Notes: generated by a model from the letters alone, not told the origin. Numbered from the stretch's first letter, positions 28,200-37,283 are shown. The stretch is 64,000 bases of DNA from Flavobacteriales bacterium (GCA_016704485.1 JADJAA010000001.1:186001-250000); one strand, 5' to 3'. Translations and numbers: made by a program.

Positions 28200-28760
28200 T
28201 TAGTCTAGTTTCTTATCTGAGAATGGCAGTCCAAAGGCGACCAACAATGCTTTCGCTTCTGCATCGGTCTTGGCCGTGGTCACAAGTGTTATGTCCATTC
28301 CTTGGATCTTGGTCACTTTATCGATATCGATCTCCGGGAAGATGATCTGCTCGGTTACTCCGAACGTAAAGTTGCCACGACCATCGAAGCCGCTCACTTT
28401 CACACCTCTGAAGTCACGTGTACGTGGAAGCGAAACAGCGAGCAAACGATCAAGGAATTCGTACATGCGCTCACCCCGTAGAGTTACACGTGCACCAATA
28501 GGCATTCCCTTACGCAGCTTAAAGTTACTGATGTCCTTGCGTGAGATCGTAGCAACTGCTTTCTGTCCGGCAATTACGGTCATTTCGGCAATGGCATTCT
28601 CAACGATCTTCTTGTCTCCGACAGCGTCGCCCAAACCTTGGTTGATGCATATCTTCTCAAGACGAGGCACCTGCATGGAACTCTTGTATCCGAATTCCTT
28701 TAGAAGGGACGGGATCACCTCTGCTTTGTATTTGGCACGGAGCCTGGTTTCGTAACTCAT
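28200..28760 (-). CDS. rplE: 50S ribosomal protein L5
   Basis: 5S rRNA-binding protein forming bridge B1b with S13. 186 residues: RLRAKYKAEVIPSLLKEFGY, RLEKICINQGLGDAVGDKKI, SRKDISNFKLRKGMPIGARV, LPRTRDFRGVKVSGFDGRGN. The start overlaps the end of rplX by four bases. Confidence 0.98.
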   Translation of the reverse strand: MSYETRLRAKYKAEVIPSLLKEFGYKSSMQVPRLEKICINQGLGDAVGDKKIVENAIAEMTVIAGQKAVATISRKDISNFKLRKGMPIGARVTLRGERMYEFLDRLLAVSLPRTRDFRGVKVSGFDGRGNFTFGVTEQIIFPEIDIDKVTKIQGMDITLVTTAKTDAEAKALLVAFGLPFSDKKLD

Positions 28761-29095
28761 GACTTAGCGGTGGTTTTCTTCTTGGTCTTAATGATCCGCT
28801 CCAGCTTGCCATCCTTGTTCACCACGCGGCCCACGCGGCCAGGCAGTCCGGTCTTGGCATCGATCAACATCAAGTTACTGATGTGGATAGGACCTTCCTT
28901 TTCCACGATGCCACCTTGTGGGTTGGCGGTAGTTGGCTTGCTGTGCTTCTTATTGATATTGAGGCCTTCAACGATAGCGACCCTACGGTCACGGTTAACG
29001 TCGAGTACGCGCCCCTCTTTGGAGCGGTCCTCACCGGCGAGCACTTTTACCATGTCGCCTTTTTTGATGTGTGTCTTCTTCTGCATCGCTCTCAT
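28757..29095 (-). CDS. rplX: 50S ribosomal protein L24
   Basis: Assembly initiator of the 50S subunit, binding the 5' region of 23S rRNA. 112 residues with a KOW motif (HIKKGDMVKVLAGEDRSKEG) and NINKKHSKPTTANPQGGIVE. A second ATG three codons in (29086, MQKKTHIKKGD) may be the real start. Three bases after rplN. Confidence 0.96.
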   Translation of the reverse strand: MRAMQKKTHIKKGDMVKVLAGEDRSKEGRVLDVNRDRRVAIVEGLNINKKHSKPTTANPQGGIVEKEGPIHISNLMLIDAKTGLPGRVGRVVNKDGKLERIIKTKKKTTAKS

Positions 29096-29098
29096 AAA

Positions 29099-29467
29099 TC
29101 AAAGCACCTCAGGTGCCAAGGAGATGATCTTCATGAACTTCTTTTCGCGCAATTCCTTAGCCACTGGACCAAAGATGCGAGTGCCTTTCATTTCTCCGGC
29201 AGCGTCGAGGATAACCACGGCATTGTCATCAAAACGGATATAGCTACCGTCCTTACGACGGGTCTCCTTCTTGGTACGGACCACTACTGCTTTATGCACG
29301 GTTCCTTTTTTGGCACCAGCATTGGGCATTGCCTGCTTAATGCTAACAACAATAGTGTCACCGATGCGTGCATATCGACGCGCCGTTCCACCGAGTACAC
29401 GGATGCAAAGCACTTCTTTGGCACCGCTGTTATCAGCCACGTTGAGTCTGGATTCCTGTTGGATCAT
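29099..29467 (-). CDS. rplN: 50S ribosomal protein L14
   Basis: Intersubunit-bridge protein. 122 residues, exact family length: MIQQESRLNVADNSGAKEVL, RRYARIGDTIVVSIKQAMPN, GSYIRFDDNAVVILDAAGEM, RIFGPVAKELREKKFMKIIS. Confidence 0.98.
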   Translation of the reverse strand: MIQQESRLNVADNSGAKEVLCIRVLGGTARRYARIGDTIVVSIKQAMPNAGAKKGTVHKAVVVRTKKETRRKDGSYIRFDDNAVVILDAAGEMKGTRIFGPVAKELREKKFMKIISLAPEVL

Positions 29468-29482
29468 CGCTGGGTCTCTTGT

Positions 29483-29767
29483 TTACTTGGCACGTTCGAT
29501 AACTTCCACCAAACGCCAGCGCTTCGATTTGCTAACTGGACGGGTCTCCATGATGCGTACGGTGTCGCCGATATGGGCTTCATCCTTCTCATCGTGGGCC
29601 ATGAATTTGCTGGAGAGCTTTACGAACTTTCCGTATTTCTTGTGCATAACGCGACGTTCGACCTTAACGGTTACGCTTTTGGTCATCTTATCGCTGGTGA
29701 CGATACCAACGCGCTCTTTGCGTAGGTTACGGTCAACCGCTGCGGTTGCTGTTTCAGGGGTACTCAT
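29483..29767 (-). CDS. rpsQ: 30S ribosomal protein S17
   Basis: Primary 16S rRNA-binding OB-fold protein. 94 residues: LRKERVGIVTSDKMTKSVTV, VMHKKYGKFVKLSSKFMAHD, HIGDTVRIMETRPVSKSKRW. A short N-terminal Ala/Thr extension precedes the core. Four-base overlap with rpmC. Confidence 0.98.
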   Translation of the reverse strand: MSTPETATAAVDRNLRKERVGIVTSDKMTKSVTVKVERRVMHKKYGKFVKLSSKFMAHDEKDEAHIGDTVRIMETRPVSKSKRWRLVEVIERAK

Positions 29768-29976
29768 TTGGATGCTGTATTAGCGAGTTCGCGTTTGCGT
29801 AGTTCAGTGAGGATACGTGCCACTTCTTTGCGTTCGGCGCGCATCTGCATCGGATTCTCGATCGGGCTCACTGTATGGCTGAAGCGAAGCTTCGTCAACG
29901 AAGAGCGTGTCTCTTGGAGCTTATCGGTAAGTTCCACGACCGTAAGGTCCTTGTATTCGTGTCCTTTCTGTTTCAT
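29764..29976 (-). CDS. rpmC: 50S ribosomal protein L29
   Basis: Small helical protein near the tunnel exit, part of the SRP and trigger-factor docking site. 70 residues: MKQKGHEYKDLTVVELTDKL, TKLRFSHTVSPIENPMQMRA, ARILTELRKRELANTASK. Start 29976 is preferred to an upstream in-frame start that overlaps rplP. Confidence 0.97.
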   Translation of the reverse strand: MKQKGHEYKDLTVVELTDKLQETRSSLTKLRFSHTVSPIENPMQMRAERKEVARILTELRKRELANTASK

Positions 29977-29983
29977 TGCTCGC

Positions 29984-30406
29984 TTAGTTGCCGTCGTAAT
30001 CGTCACGGGTCACGAACTTAGTCGGGATAGGCAACTTCTGGGCTGCCAATCGCAGTGCTTCTTTCGCTGTGGCCAATGGTACACCGTCGATCTCAAAGAT
30101 GATACGACCTGCGTGGCAAACCGCTACCCAATGATCCAACGATCCTTTACCCTTACCCATACGCACCTCTGCAGGCTTGCTGGTAACCGGTTTGTCCGGG
30201 AATACTTTGATCCACACCTGACCTTCACGTTTCATATAACGTGTTAGTGCAACACGGGCGCTTTCTATCTGGCGTCCAGTGAGCCATACGCTCTCCATCC
30301 CCTTCAGACCAAATGACCCTAGGGCCACGCGGTGTCCGCGCTGTGCTTGGCCTTTCATTCGGCCCTTGTGCATATTGCGACGTCTGCTACGTTTCGGTTG
30401 TAACAT
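29984..30406 (-). CDS. rplP: 50S ribosomal protein L16
   Basis: Large-subunit protein that helps shape the A-site tRNA pocket. 140 residues: MLQPKRSRRRNMHKGRMKGQ, GSFGLKGMESVWLTGRQIES, YMKREGQVWIKVFPDKPVT, MGKGKGSLDHWVAVCHAGRI. Complete. Confidence 0.98.
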   Translation of the reverse strand: MLQPKRSRRRNMHKGRMKGQAQRGHRVALGSFGLKGMESVWLTGRQIESARVALTRYMKREGQVWIKVFPDKPVTSKPAEVRMGKGKGSLDHWVAVCHAGRIIFEIDGVPLATAKEALRLAAQKLPIPTKFVTRDDYDGN

Positions 30407-30411
30407 GGCTT

Positions 30412-31227
30412 TTAGCTTTTACGGGTGTTTGGTCCACGCCCACCTCCTGCAGGGCCACGACGATCTCCTCCTCCTCTACGATCTCCTCCTGGCCCTCCTG
30501 GGCGACGGTCTCCTCCTGGACGACGGCCTGGACGATCTCCGCCCATGCGTGGTCCCGTTTGACCACCTTTTGCTTGACCTTGGTTAGGACTTAAGTCCTG
30601 TTTGCCATACACCTCTCCACGCATGATCCAGCATTTGATGCCGATCCTGCCCATTTTGGTATGAGCCTCAGTAATGGCGAAATCAATATCCGCACGCAGT
30701 GTGTGCAATGGAACACGACCATCACGGTACTTCTCCGTACGTGCGATCTCTGCACCGTTCAACCGACCGCTCACTTGCAATTTGATACCTTCGGCACCCA
30801 TGCGCATGCTACTTGCAACGGCCATTTTCATAGCACGACGGAAGCTGATACGACCTTCGAGCTGGCGTGCGATGCTATCGGCCACCAAATGTGCATCCAA
30901 TTCCGGACGTTTGATCTCGAATATATTGATCTGAACATCTTTACCCGTAAGCTTCTTCAGCTCCTCGCGCAACTTATCCACTTCCGTACCACCTTTACCG
31001 ATGATCACGCCTGGACGTGCGGTGTTGATCGTAACGGTTACCAATTTCAAGGTGCGCTCGATCACGATCTTGCTTACACTGGCTTTCTTAAGTCGTGCGA
31101 TCAAGTATTTGCGGATCTGCTCGTCCTCGACAAGCTTGTCCGCGTAATTCTTTCCGCCATACCAATTGCTGTCCCAGCCTTTAATAAAGCCAAGACGCTG
31201 TCCGGTCGGATGTGCTTTCTGTCCCAT
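30412..31227 (-). CDS. rpsC: 30S ribosomal protein S3 with a long Gly/Arg/Asp-rich tail
   Basis: 30S protein at the mRNA entry channel. Residues 1-215 are the normal S3: GQKAHPTGQRLGFIKGWDSN, KH motif GVIIGKGGTEVDKLREELKK, C-terminal domain ending WIMRGEVYGKQDLSPNQ. The last 55 residues are an extension of repeated GGDRR, RPGG and RRGG units down to NTRKS, close in character to RNA-binding RGG tails. The extension is encoded by a GC-rich direct-repeat stretch at about 30420-30570. Confidence 0.97.
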   Translation of the reverse strand: MGQKAHPTGQRLGFIKGWDSNWYGGKNYADKLVEDEQIRKYLIARLKKASVSKIVIERTLKLVTVTINTARPGVIIGKGGTEVDKLREELKKLTGKDVQINIFEIKRPELDAHLVADSIARQLEGRISFRRAMKMAVASSMRMGAEGIKLQVSGRLNGAEIARTEKYRDGRVPLHTLRADIDFAITEAHTKMGRIGIKCWIMRGEVYGKQDLSPNQGQAKGGQTGPRMGGDRPGRRPGGDRRPGGPGGDRRGGGDRRGPAGGGRGPNTRKS

Positions 31228-31245
31228 GTTCTCTTTTCTCGGCTC

Positions 31246-31647
31246 TTAGTTGGCGGTGGCTGCGTCCACGATCAAACTCACGTGGTTGCTACGTTTCTTC
31301 ATTCTGTAGGCGCGGCCTTGTGGTGCAGGAAGCATGCGCTTCAAGCCACGGGCCTCATTCACTTGCACACTTTTCACGAACAGGTCCGCATCTTCCGCAC
31401 GTGACCCTTCGTTCTTGGCTTGCCAGTTCGCAACTGCACTAAGCAGAAGCTTCTCCAGATCACGGCTGCTGTGGCGAGTGCTGAAACGAAGGATACCCAA
31501 CGCTTTTTCAACCTTTTCACCACGGATAAGATCAGCCACCTGACGCATGCGACGAGGGCTTGTGGGCACGTTGCGCAGTTGTGCTAGAGCCACGGTCTTC
31601 ATGGCTTCTTTGCGCGCATCGGCTGCTAATTTCTTTCTGGCTCCCAT
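31246..31647 (-). CDS. rplV: 50S ribosomal protein L22
   Basis: Lines the constriction of the exit tunnel through its beta hairpin. 133 residues: NVPTSPRRMRQVADLIRGEK, FSTRHSSRDLEKLLLSAVAN, and the tunnel loop region RMLPAPQGRAYRMKKRSNHV. Slightly longer N-terminus than in E. coli. Confidence 0.98.
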   Translation of the reverse strand: MGARKKLAADARKEAMKTVALAQLRNVPTSPRRMRQVADLIRGEKVEKALGILRFSTRHSSRDLEKLLLSAVANWQAKNEGSRAEDADLFVKSVQVNEARGLKRMLPAPQGRAYRMKKRSNHVSLIVDAATAN

Positions 31648-31653
31648 CTATCC

Positions 31654-31923
31654 TTAGTTCTTCTTGTTACCGGAGTGGCCTCGGTAGGTACGTGTTGGAG
31701 CGAACTCGCCCAACTTGTGGCCTACCATGTTCTCGGTCACGTAAACAGGAATGAATTTGTTCCCGTTGTGTACAGCAATCGTCAAACCCACGAAATCAGG
31801 GCTGATGGTGCTGGCACGTGACCAGGTCTTAATGACGTTCTTCTTGCCCGATGCTTGGGCATCACCTACACGCTTATCAAGCTTGTAGTGAATGAACGGT
31901 GGTTTCTTGAGTGAACGGCTCAT
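31654..31923 (-). CDS. rpsS: 30S ribosomal protein S19
   Basis: 30S head protein contacting L5 and the A-site finger. 89 residues: MSRSLKKPPFIHYKLDKRVG, KTWSRASTISPDFVGLTIAV, VTENMVGHKLGEFAPTRTYR GH. Complete, six bases before rplV. Confidence 0.98.
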   Translation of the reverse strand: MSRSLKKPPFIHYKLDKRVGDAQASGKKNVIKTWSRASTISPDFVGLTIAVHNGNKFIPVYVTENMVGHKLGEFAPTRTYRGHSGNKKN

Positions 31924-31936
31924 GTTCTATTCTGCC

Positions 31937-32764
31937 TTATTTGGCGTTGATGCGTTCAATGATGAACTTGTTCGACGTATTTTTTGGACGGCGGGTCTTT
32001 TTGCCTTTCGCCAATAGACCTTTCCGGCTTCTAGGATGACCACCTGAAGCACGACCCTCACCACCACCCATCGGGTGATCGACCGGATTCATTGCTACTG
32101 GACGGGTGCGTGGACGACGACCCTGCCAACGTGTACGACCAGCTTTACCGCTTTTCTGTAACATGTGCTCGCCGTTGCCAACTGTACCTACAGTTGCCAA
32201 ACAAGTTGTGAGTATCATGCGAACCTCGCCACTTGGCATCTTTAGTGTCGCGTATTTGCCCTCACGAGCGCTTAGCTGTGCAAAGGTGCCAGCACTACGT
32301 GCAATGGTACCCCCTTGTCCAGGCTTCAATTCGATGTTGTGTACAATAGTACCCAATGGTATCTCACCAAGAGGAAGGCAATTACCAACCTCAGGAGGGA
32401 TACCGGTACCGCTCAACAATTCCTGTCCGACCTTCAACCCGTTCGGCGCAAGGATGTAGCGCTTCTCACCATCGGCATAGAACAACAATGCGATACGTGC
32501 ACTGCGGTTCGGATCGTACTCGATCGTCTTCACCAGTGCCGGAATACCGTGCTTGTTGCGCTTCATATCGATCTCGCGATAGCGCTGTTTATGACCACCG
32601 CCGATGTAGCGCATGGTCATTTTACCTTGATTGTTACGGCCACCACTTTTGTGGATACCGGTGGTCAATGATTTCTCTGGGACCCGCGTTGTAACACCTT
32701 CGAAATCGGTGATCACTTTATGACGAGTGCCGGGGGTGACCGGATTGAGTTTGCGTATGCCCAT
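31937..32764 (-). CDS. rplB: 50S ribosomal protein L2
   Basis: Needed for subunit association and peptidyl transferase function. 275 residues: GIRKLNPVTPGTRHKVITDF, SGGRNNQGKMTMRYIGGGHK, IELKPGQGGTIARSAGTFAQ, MNPVDHPMGGGEGRASGGHP (conserved His region). Normal length. Confidence 0.98.
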   Translation of the reverse strand: MGIRKLNPVTPGTRHKVITDFEGVTTRVPEKSLTTGIHKSGGRNNQGKMTMRYIGGGHKQRYREIDMKRNKHGIPALVKTIEYDPNRSARIALLFYADGEKRYILAPNGLKVGQELLSGTGIPPEVGNCLPLGEIPLGTIVHNIELKPGQGGTIARSAGTFAQLSAREGKYATLKMPSGEVRMILTTCLATVGTVGNGEHMLQKSGKAGRTRWQGRRPRTRPVAMNPVDHPMGGGEGRASGGHPRSRKGLLAKGKKTRRPKNTSNKFIIERINAK

Positions 32765-32767
32765 GAC

Positions 32768-33061
32768 TTAGATGCTGCTATAGAGGTCGATGGTCTCCCC
32801 TGTTTGAACCGTCACGATCGCTTTCTTCCAGCTCTGCGTGCGGCCTTTGAGGATCAGGCTCTTGGTGTAACGGGTGCGGTCCTTTCCGGCGCAGATCATG
32901 GTACGTACACCCGTCACCGTGACGTTGTACTCCTTCTCTACAGCCTGTTTGATCTGCACTTTATTGCTGGTCTTAGCGACCACGAAACCATAACGGTTCT
33001 CGTTCTCGCCTTGCGCCGTCATCTTTTCAGTGACGATAGGTCGTATGATGATCTGGCTCAT
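32768..33061 (-). CDS. rplW: 50S ribosomal protein L23
   Basis: Tunnel-exit protein, docking site for trigger factor and SRP. 97 residues: IIIRPIVTEKMTAQGENENR, YGFVVAKTSNKVQIKQAVEK, YNVTVTGVRTMICAGKDRTR. Three bases before rplB. Confidence 0.98.
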   Translation of the reverse strand: MSQIIIRPIVTEKMTAQGENENRYGFVVAKTSNKVQIKQAVEKEYNVTVTGVRTMICAGKDRTRYTKSLILKGRTQSWKKAIVTVQTGETIDLYSSI

Positions 33062-33065
33062 TTTC

Positions 33066-33695
33066 TTACTTGGTGAGCGTTGCTTCCAACAGTCCGATCG
33101 CGTCCTTCACGATCAACAATCCGCTGGCGTTCATAATATCGTAGGTATTCAACTCGCTCGCCACTACTACGCGCGTGCGCTGGATGTTGCGTGCACTAAG
33201 AACGATGTTGTCGTCCTTCGTAGGAACCACCAAAACGCTCTTGCGACCATTGAGTTCGAATGCTTTCAAGAAAGCCAAGTATTCACTTGTCTTTGGAGCA
33301 GACATGGACATCGCATCAACGACGCGGATCGCACCGTCCTTGGCCTTGTGTGTTAGGGCACTGCGACGAGCCAGGTCCTTTACCTTCTTGTTCAACTTGA
33401 AGTGGTAGTCGCGCGGCTTAGGGCCGAATACACGAGCACCTCCTTTGAAGAGTGGACTCTTGATGGAACCCTTACGGGATCCACCCGTACTTTTTTGGCG
33501 GTGCAGTTTCTTCGTACTACCGCTCATTTCGCTTTTCTCCAATGTCTTGGCCGTGCCTTGACGTTTGTTTGCCAAGTGCTGCTTCACGTCCAACCAAATG
33601 GCATGGTCGTTCGGCTCTATCGCGAATACCGCGTCGTTCAGCTTGGCTTTCTTGCCGGTGGACTTACCGTCCTTGGTGTGTATATCAAGTTCCAT
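33066..33695 (-). CDS. rplD: 50S ribosomal protein L4
   Basis: Tunnel protein, and in many bacteria the feedback regulator of the S10 operon. 209 residues: AIEPNDHAIWLDVKQHLANK, QKSTGGSRKGSIKSPLFKGG, ARVFGPKPRDYHFKLNKKVK. No S10-type leader structure was identified, because rpsJ here is internal to a longer operon. Confidence 0.98.
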   Translation of the reverse strand: MELDIHTKDGKSTGKKAKLNDAVFAIEPNDHAIWLDVKQHLANKRQGTAKTLEKSEMSGSTKKLHRQKSTGGSRKGSIKSPLFKGGARVFGPKPRDYHFKLNKKVKDLARRSALTHKAKDGAIRVVDAMSMSAPKTSEYLAFLKAFELNGRKSVLVVPTKDDNIVLSARNIQRTRVVVASELNTYDIMNASGLLIVKDAIGLLEATLTK

Positions 33696-33696
33696 C

Positions 33697-34314
33697 TTAC
33701 TTCCAGATGATCACTAAGCCGCCTTTAGCACCAGGAACGGTACCTTTCAACAGCAGAAGATTCTTTTCCTTATCAATTTTGATCACACGAAGGTTCTCCG
33801 TGGTAACCTTGTTACCTCCCATACGGCCTGCCATACGCATGCCTTTGAATACACGGCTAGGATACGATGAGCCACCCAATGAACCAGGAGCACGGCTACG
33901 GTCATGTTGACCGTGCGTAGCTTCACCTACACCACTGAAACCATGGCGCTTTACAACACCTTGGAAACCTTTTCCCTTGCTGCTTGCGGTCACGGTAACA
34001 AAACCACCCTCAAAGAATAGATCAACACCTACGCTATCTCCCAACTTCATATCCCGAGGGAATTCCTTGAACTCGTGAGTCTTCTTTTTTGGGGTAGTGC
34101 CTGCTTTCTTGAAGTGGCCCATAGCAGCAGCGGTGGTATTTTTTTCGCGCGCCTCACCATATGCAAGCTGAACAGCATCGTAGCCATCCTTCTCCATGGT
34201 CTTCACGTGACTAACCACATTGGGTGTAGCCTCGATCACGGTACACGCTACCATCGACCCGTCCGCGTCGAACAGGCTGGTCATGCCGATCTTTTTTCCG
34301 ATCAATCCGCTCAT
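33697..34314 (-). CDS. rplC: 50S ribosomal protein L3
   Basis: Early-assembly protein reaching the peptidyl transferase centre. 205 residues: MSGLIGKKIGMTSLFDADGS, ASSKGKGFQGVVKRHGFSG, GSLGGSSYPSRVFKGMRMAG RMGG. Only one base separates its stop from rplD. Confidence 0.98.
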   Translation of the reverse strand: MSGLIGKKIGMTSLFDADGSMVACTVIEATPNVVSHVKTMEKDGYDAVQLAYGEAREKNTTAAAMGHFKKAGTTPKKKTHEFKEFPRDMKLGDSVGVDLFFEGGFVTVTASSKGKGFQGVVKRHGFSGVGEATHGQHDRSRAPGSLGGSSYPSRVFKGMRMAGRMGGNKVTTENLRVIKIDKEKNLLLLKGTVPGAKGGLVIIWK

Positions 34315-34359
34315 TGTTCTTCTTTCTTAGTGCGTTGTTAGAAGCTTATCCAGTTTCTA

Positions 34360-34665
34360 TCAGACCTTGATCTCCACATCCACGCCACTGGGGAGTTCCA
34401 GTTTCATGAGGGCATCGATCGTTTTTGAGGACGAGCTATAGATGTCCATCATGCGCTTGTAACTGCATAATTGGAACTGCTCACGTGCTGTCTTATTCAC
34501 GTGTGGTGAGCGGAGCACTGTAAAAATGCGCTTGTGCGTAGGTAGTGGAATTGGTCCACTAACCACTGCGCCAGTGGTCTTTACCGTCTTAACGATCTTC
34601 TCGGCGCTCTTGTCGACGAGGTTGTGATCGTAAGATCGCAGTTTGATCCGGATCTTCTGGGTCAT
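34360..34665 (-). CDS. rpsJ: 30S ribosomal protein S10
   Basis: 30S head protein, also NusE, which binds NusB in antitermination. 101 residues: MTQKIRIKLRSYDHNLVDKS, VSGPIPLPTHKRIFTVLRSP, HVNKTAREQFQLCSYKRMMD, LPSGVDVEIKV. 21 bases after fusA, 45 before rplC. Confidence 0.98.
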   Translation of the reverse strand: MTQKIRIKLRSYDHNLVDKSAEKIVKTVKTTGAVVSGPIPLPTHKRIFTVLRSPHVNKTAREQFQLCSYKRMMDIYSSSSKTIDALMKLELPSGVDVEIKV

Positions 34666-34686
34666 AGCGTTCGGGTCAATTTGTTA

Positions 34687-36795
34687 TTAGGCTGAAACTT
34701 TACCACGTACTTTGGCCAAAACGGCTTCAGTTACGTTATTCGGTGCTGGGTCGTAATGGCTGAACTCCATGGTGCTACTTGCACGGCCGCTGGACATGGT
34801 CCGTAGGCTGGTCACGTAACCGAACATTTCGCTCAGTGGCACTGTACCCTTAATTGCTTTTGCTCCGGAACGGTCTTCCATTCCTTGGATGGTACCGCGG
34901 CGACGGTTAAGGTCACCAACAATATCACCCATATTCTCTTCTGGTGTTATCACTTCGATCTTCATGATCGGCTCCATCAATACCGGCTTGCAACGTGGCA
35001 CTGCGGTTCGGAAGGCACTTTTCGCACAGATCTCAAAGCTCAATGCATCAGAATCCACATTGTGGAACGATCCGTCGTACAAGGTCACCTTCATGGATTC
35101 CATTGGATAACCAGCAAGCACGCCGTTCTTCAACGATGCCTCGAAGCCTTTCTGAACTGGTCCTACGAATTCCTTTGGAATGGATCCACCTTTGATCGCG
35201 TCAACGAACTCCAGACCGGGCTTTTCCGGGTCGGTCTGTGGCTCAATACGCACGTGTATATCAGCAAACTTACCGCGACCACCAGTCTGCTTCTTGTACA
35301 GCTCACGGTGTTCGATCGTACCAGTGATGGCCTCTTTGTATTTCACCTGCGGCGCACCTTGGTTGCACTCTACCTTGAATTCGCGCTTCATGCGATCCAC
35401 AAGGATCTCCAAGTGCAATTCGCCCATTCCGCTGATCACGGTCTGGCCAGTATCCTCGTCGGTGTGAACTTTGAATGTTGGATCCTCCTCGGCCAATTTG
35501 CCCAAAGCAGTTCCCATCTTATCCAAGTCCGCTTGGGTCTTTGGTTCAATGGCAATTCCAATTACCGGCTCTGGGAAGCTCATGCTCTCCAGAATGATCG
35601 GGTGCGCCTCCGCACAAAGTGTATCTCCGGTTCGGATATCTTTGAAACCAACGGCTGCTCCAATATCTCCTGCTTCAATACGCTCCACAGGATTCTGCTT
35701 GTTGGAGTGCATCTGGAAAATACGACTGATGCGTTCTTTCTTATCACTCCGCGTATTCAGTACATAACTTCCAGCATCCAGGTATCCGCTATAGGCGCGG
35801 AAGAATGCCAGACGACCTACGAAGGGGTCAGTTGCGATCTTGAATGCCAATGCAGAGAACGGCTCATCCGGATCCGGGTGACGCTCGATCTCTGCATCCG
35901 TGCGCGGGTCAATGCCGATCACGGACTCAATGTCCATAGGGCTTGGCAAATAAGCCATGACCGCATCAAGCATGGTCTGTACCCCTTTATTCTTGAAAGC
36001 GCTACCACAAAGGATAGGCGTAATGCTCATGTTAATAGCGCTGATGCGGATCGCATTCATGATCTCAGCCTCAGTAAGGCTATCTGGATCATTGAAATAC
36101 TTCTCCATTAAGGTATCGTCGCTTTCTGCAACGGCTTCAATCAACTTAGCGCGCCACTCTTTTACTGTATCCACCAGATCATCAGGAATAGGCACTTCGG
36201 TCCAGGTCATGCCTTGATCCGCTTCATTCCAGACCATTCCACGGTTGTTGATCAGGTCAACTACACCTAAGAAATCTGCTTCAGCTCCAATTGGCACTTG
36301 CAGTGGAACAGGGTTTGCACCTAAGCGCTCGCGGATCTGGGTAACCACATTGAAGAAGTCAGCACCGCTGCGATCCATCTTGTTGACAAAACCGATGCGC
36401 GGAACCTTATACTTATTTGCTTGACGCCAAACAGTCTCACTCTGTGGCTCTACTCCCCCAACAGCGCAGAACAATGCAACGGCACCGTCCAATACACGTA
36501 AGCTACGCTCCACCTCAACGGTGAAATCCACGTGACCTGGCGTATCGATCAAATTGATCTTGTACTTGTCACCACGGTAATCCCAGCTGGTTGTGGTAGC
36601 GGCAGAAGTGATCGTGATACCACGCTCCTGCTCCTGAGCCATCCAATCCATAGTGGCTGCACCATCATGTACTTCACCGATCTTGTGAACAAGACCCGTG
36701 TAATACAGGATGCGCTCGGAAGTTGTGGTCTTCCCGGCATCGATGTGCGCCATGATGCCGATGTTGCGCGTGAATTTGAGGTCCCTTTTGGCCAT
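34687..36795 (-). CDS. fusA: Elongation factor G
   Basis: GTPase that drives translocation on the ribosome. 702 residues: P-loop AHIDAGKTTTSERIL, switch region GITITSAATTTSW, DTPGHVDFTVEVERSLRVLD, NKMDRSGAD; then domains II-V with GMGELHLEILVDRMKREF and the C-terminal PIMKIEVITPEENMGDIVGD. All five domains are complete. It lies between rpsG and rpsJ in the str order, but tuf does not follow, so the str and S10 clusters are fused without it. Confidence 0.98.
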   Translation of the reverse strand: MAKRDLKFTRNIGIMAHIDAGKTTTSERILYYTGLVHKIGEVHDGAATMDWMAQEQERGITITSAATTTSWDYRGDKYKINLIDTPGHVDFTVEVERSLRVLDGAVALFCAVGGVEPQSETVWRQANKYKVPRIGFVNKMDRSGADFFNVVTQIRERLGANPVPLQVPIGAEADFLGVVDLINNRGMVWNEADQGMTWTEVPIPDDLVDTVKEWRAKLIEAVAESDDTLMEKYFNDPDSLTEAEIMNAIRISAINMSITPILCGSAFKNKGVQTMLDAVMAYLPSPMDIESVIGIDPRTDAEIERHPDPDEPFSALAFKIATDPFVGRLAFFRAYSGYLDAGSYVLNTRSDKKERISRIFQMHSNKQNPVERIEAGDIGAAVGFKDIRTGDTLCAEAHPIILESMSFPEPVIGIAIEPKTQADLDKMGTALGKLAEEDPTFKVHTDEDTGQTVISGMGELHLEILVDRMKREFKVECNQGAPQVKYKEAITGTIEHRELYKKQTGGRGKFADIHVRIEPQTDPEKPGLEFVDAIKGGSIPKEFVGPVQKGFEASLKNGVLAGYPMESMKVTLYDGSFHNVDSDALSFEICAKSAFRTAVPRCKPVLMEPIMKIEVITPEENMGDIVGDLNRRRGTIQGMEDRSGAKAIKGTVPLSEMFGYVTSLRTMSSGRASSTMEFSHYDPAPNNVTEAVLAKVRGKVSA

Positions 36796-36818
36796 TTTCT
36801 CTTACTCTACAGTCGTTA

Positions 36819-37283
36819 TCAGAAGCGGAAGTGGCTGAACGCTTTGTTCGCTTCGGCCATTTTATGGATCTCTTCCTTCTTCTTGAATGCCGCACCTTCT
36901 TCTTTCGAAGCCGCCAAGATCTCATTCGCGAGTTTCATTGGCATGCTGCGCTCATTACGGTTGCGGGCGTACCCGATCAACCATTTCATTGCTAAGCTTT
37001 TCTTGCGGTCTTCGCGAACCGCTTGCGGGATCTGGAAGTTAGCACCACCAACACGGCGGCTTCTAACTTCCACTTGAGGAGTAACATTGACAATGGCTTT
37101 GCGAAATATCTCCAAGCCATCTTCGCCGCTCTTCTCCGTAACAATATCGATCGCGGCGTAGAAGATGTCCAAGGACTTGCTCTTCTTGCCGTCGTACATC
37201 AAATTGTTCACGAACCGGGTTACCTGCACGTCTCCGAACTTCGGGTCAGGCAAGGTGTTGTGTTTGATCGTCTTTTTACGCAT
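36819..37283 (-). CDS. rpsG: 30S ribosomal protein S7
   Basis: Head assembly initiator and, in many bacteria, regulator of the str operon. 154 residues: DPKFGDVQVTRFVNNLMYDG, NVTPQVEVRSRRVGGANFQI, MKWLIGYARNRNERSMPMKL, AFSHFRF. Normal length; 19 bases after rpsL. Confidence 0.98.
   Translation of the reverse strand: MRKKTIKHNTLPDPKFGDVQVTRFVNNLMYDGKKSKSLDIFYAAIDIVTEKSGEDGLEIFRKAIVNVTPQVEVRSRRVGGANFQIPQAVREDRKKSLAMKWLIGYARNRNERSMPMKLANEILAASKEEGAAFKKKEEIHKMAEANKAFSHFRF

Noticed and set aside
28883..29725. A 280-codon plus-strand frame opposite rplX, rplN and rpsQ
   Set aside because: It spans several well-supported ribosomal genes on the other strand and shows no domain; coincidental openness.
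30420..30580. Tandem-repeat satellite or CRISPR in the GC-rich stretch at the end of rpsC
   Set aside because: The repeats are codons of the Gly/Arg/Asp tail of S3 and stay in frame.
34885..36111. A 408-codon open frame on the plus strand opposite fusA
   Set aside because: It mirrors the codon pattern of fusA, has no recognisable domain and no promoter; a shadow of a highly conserved gene.
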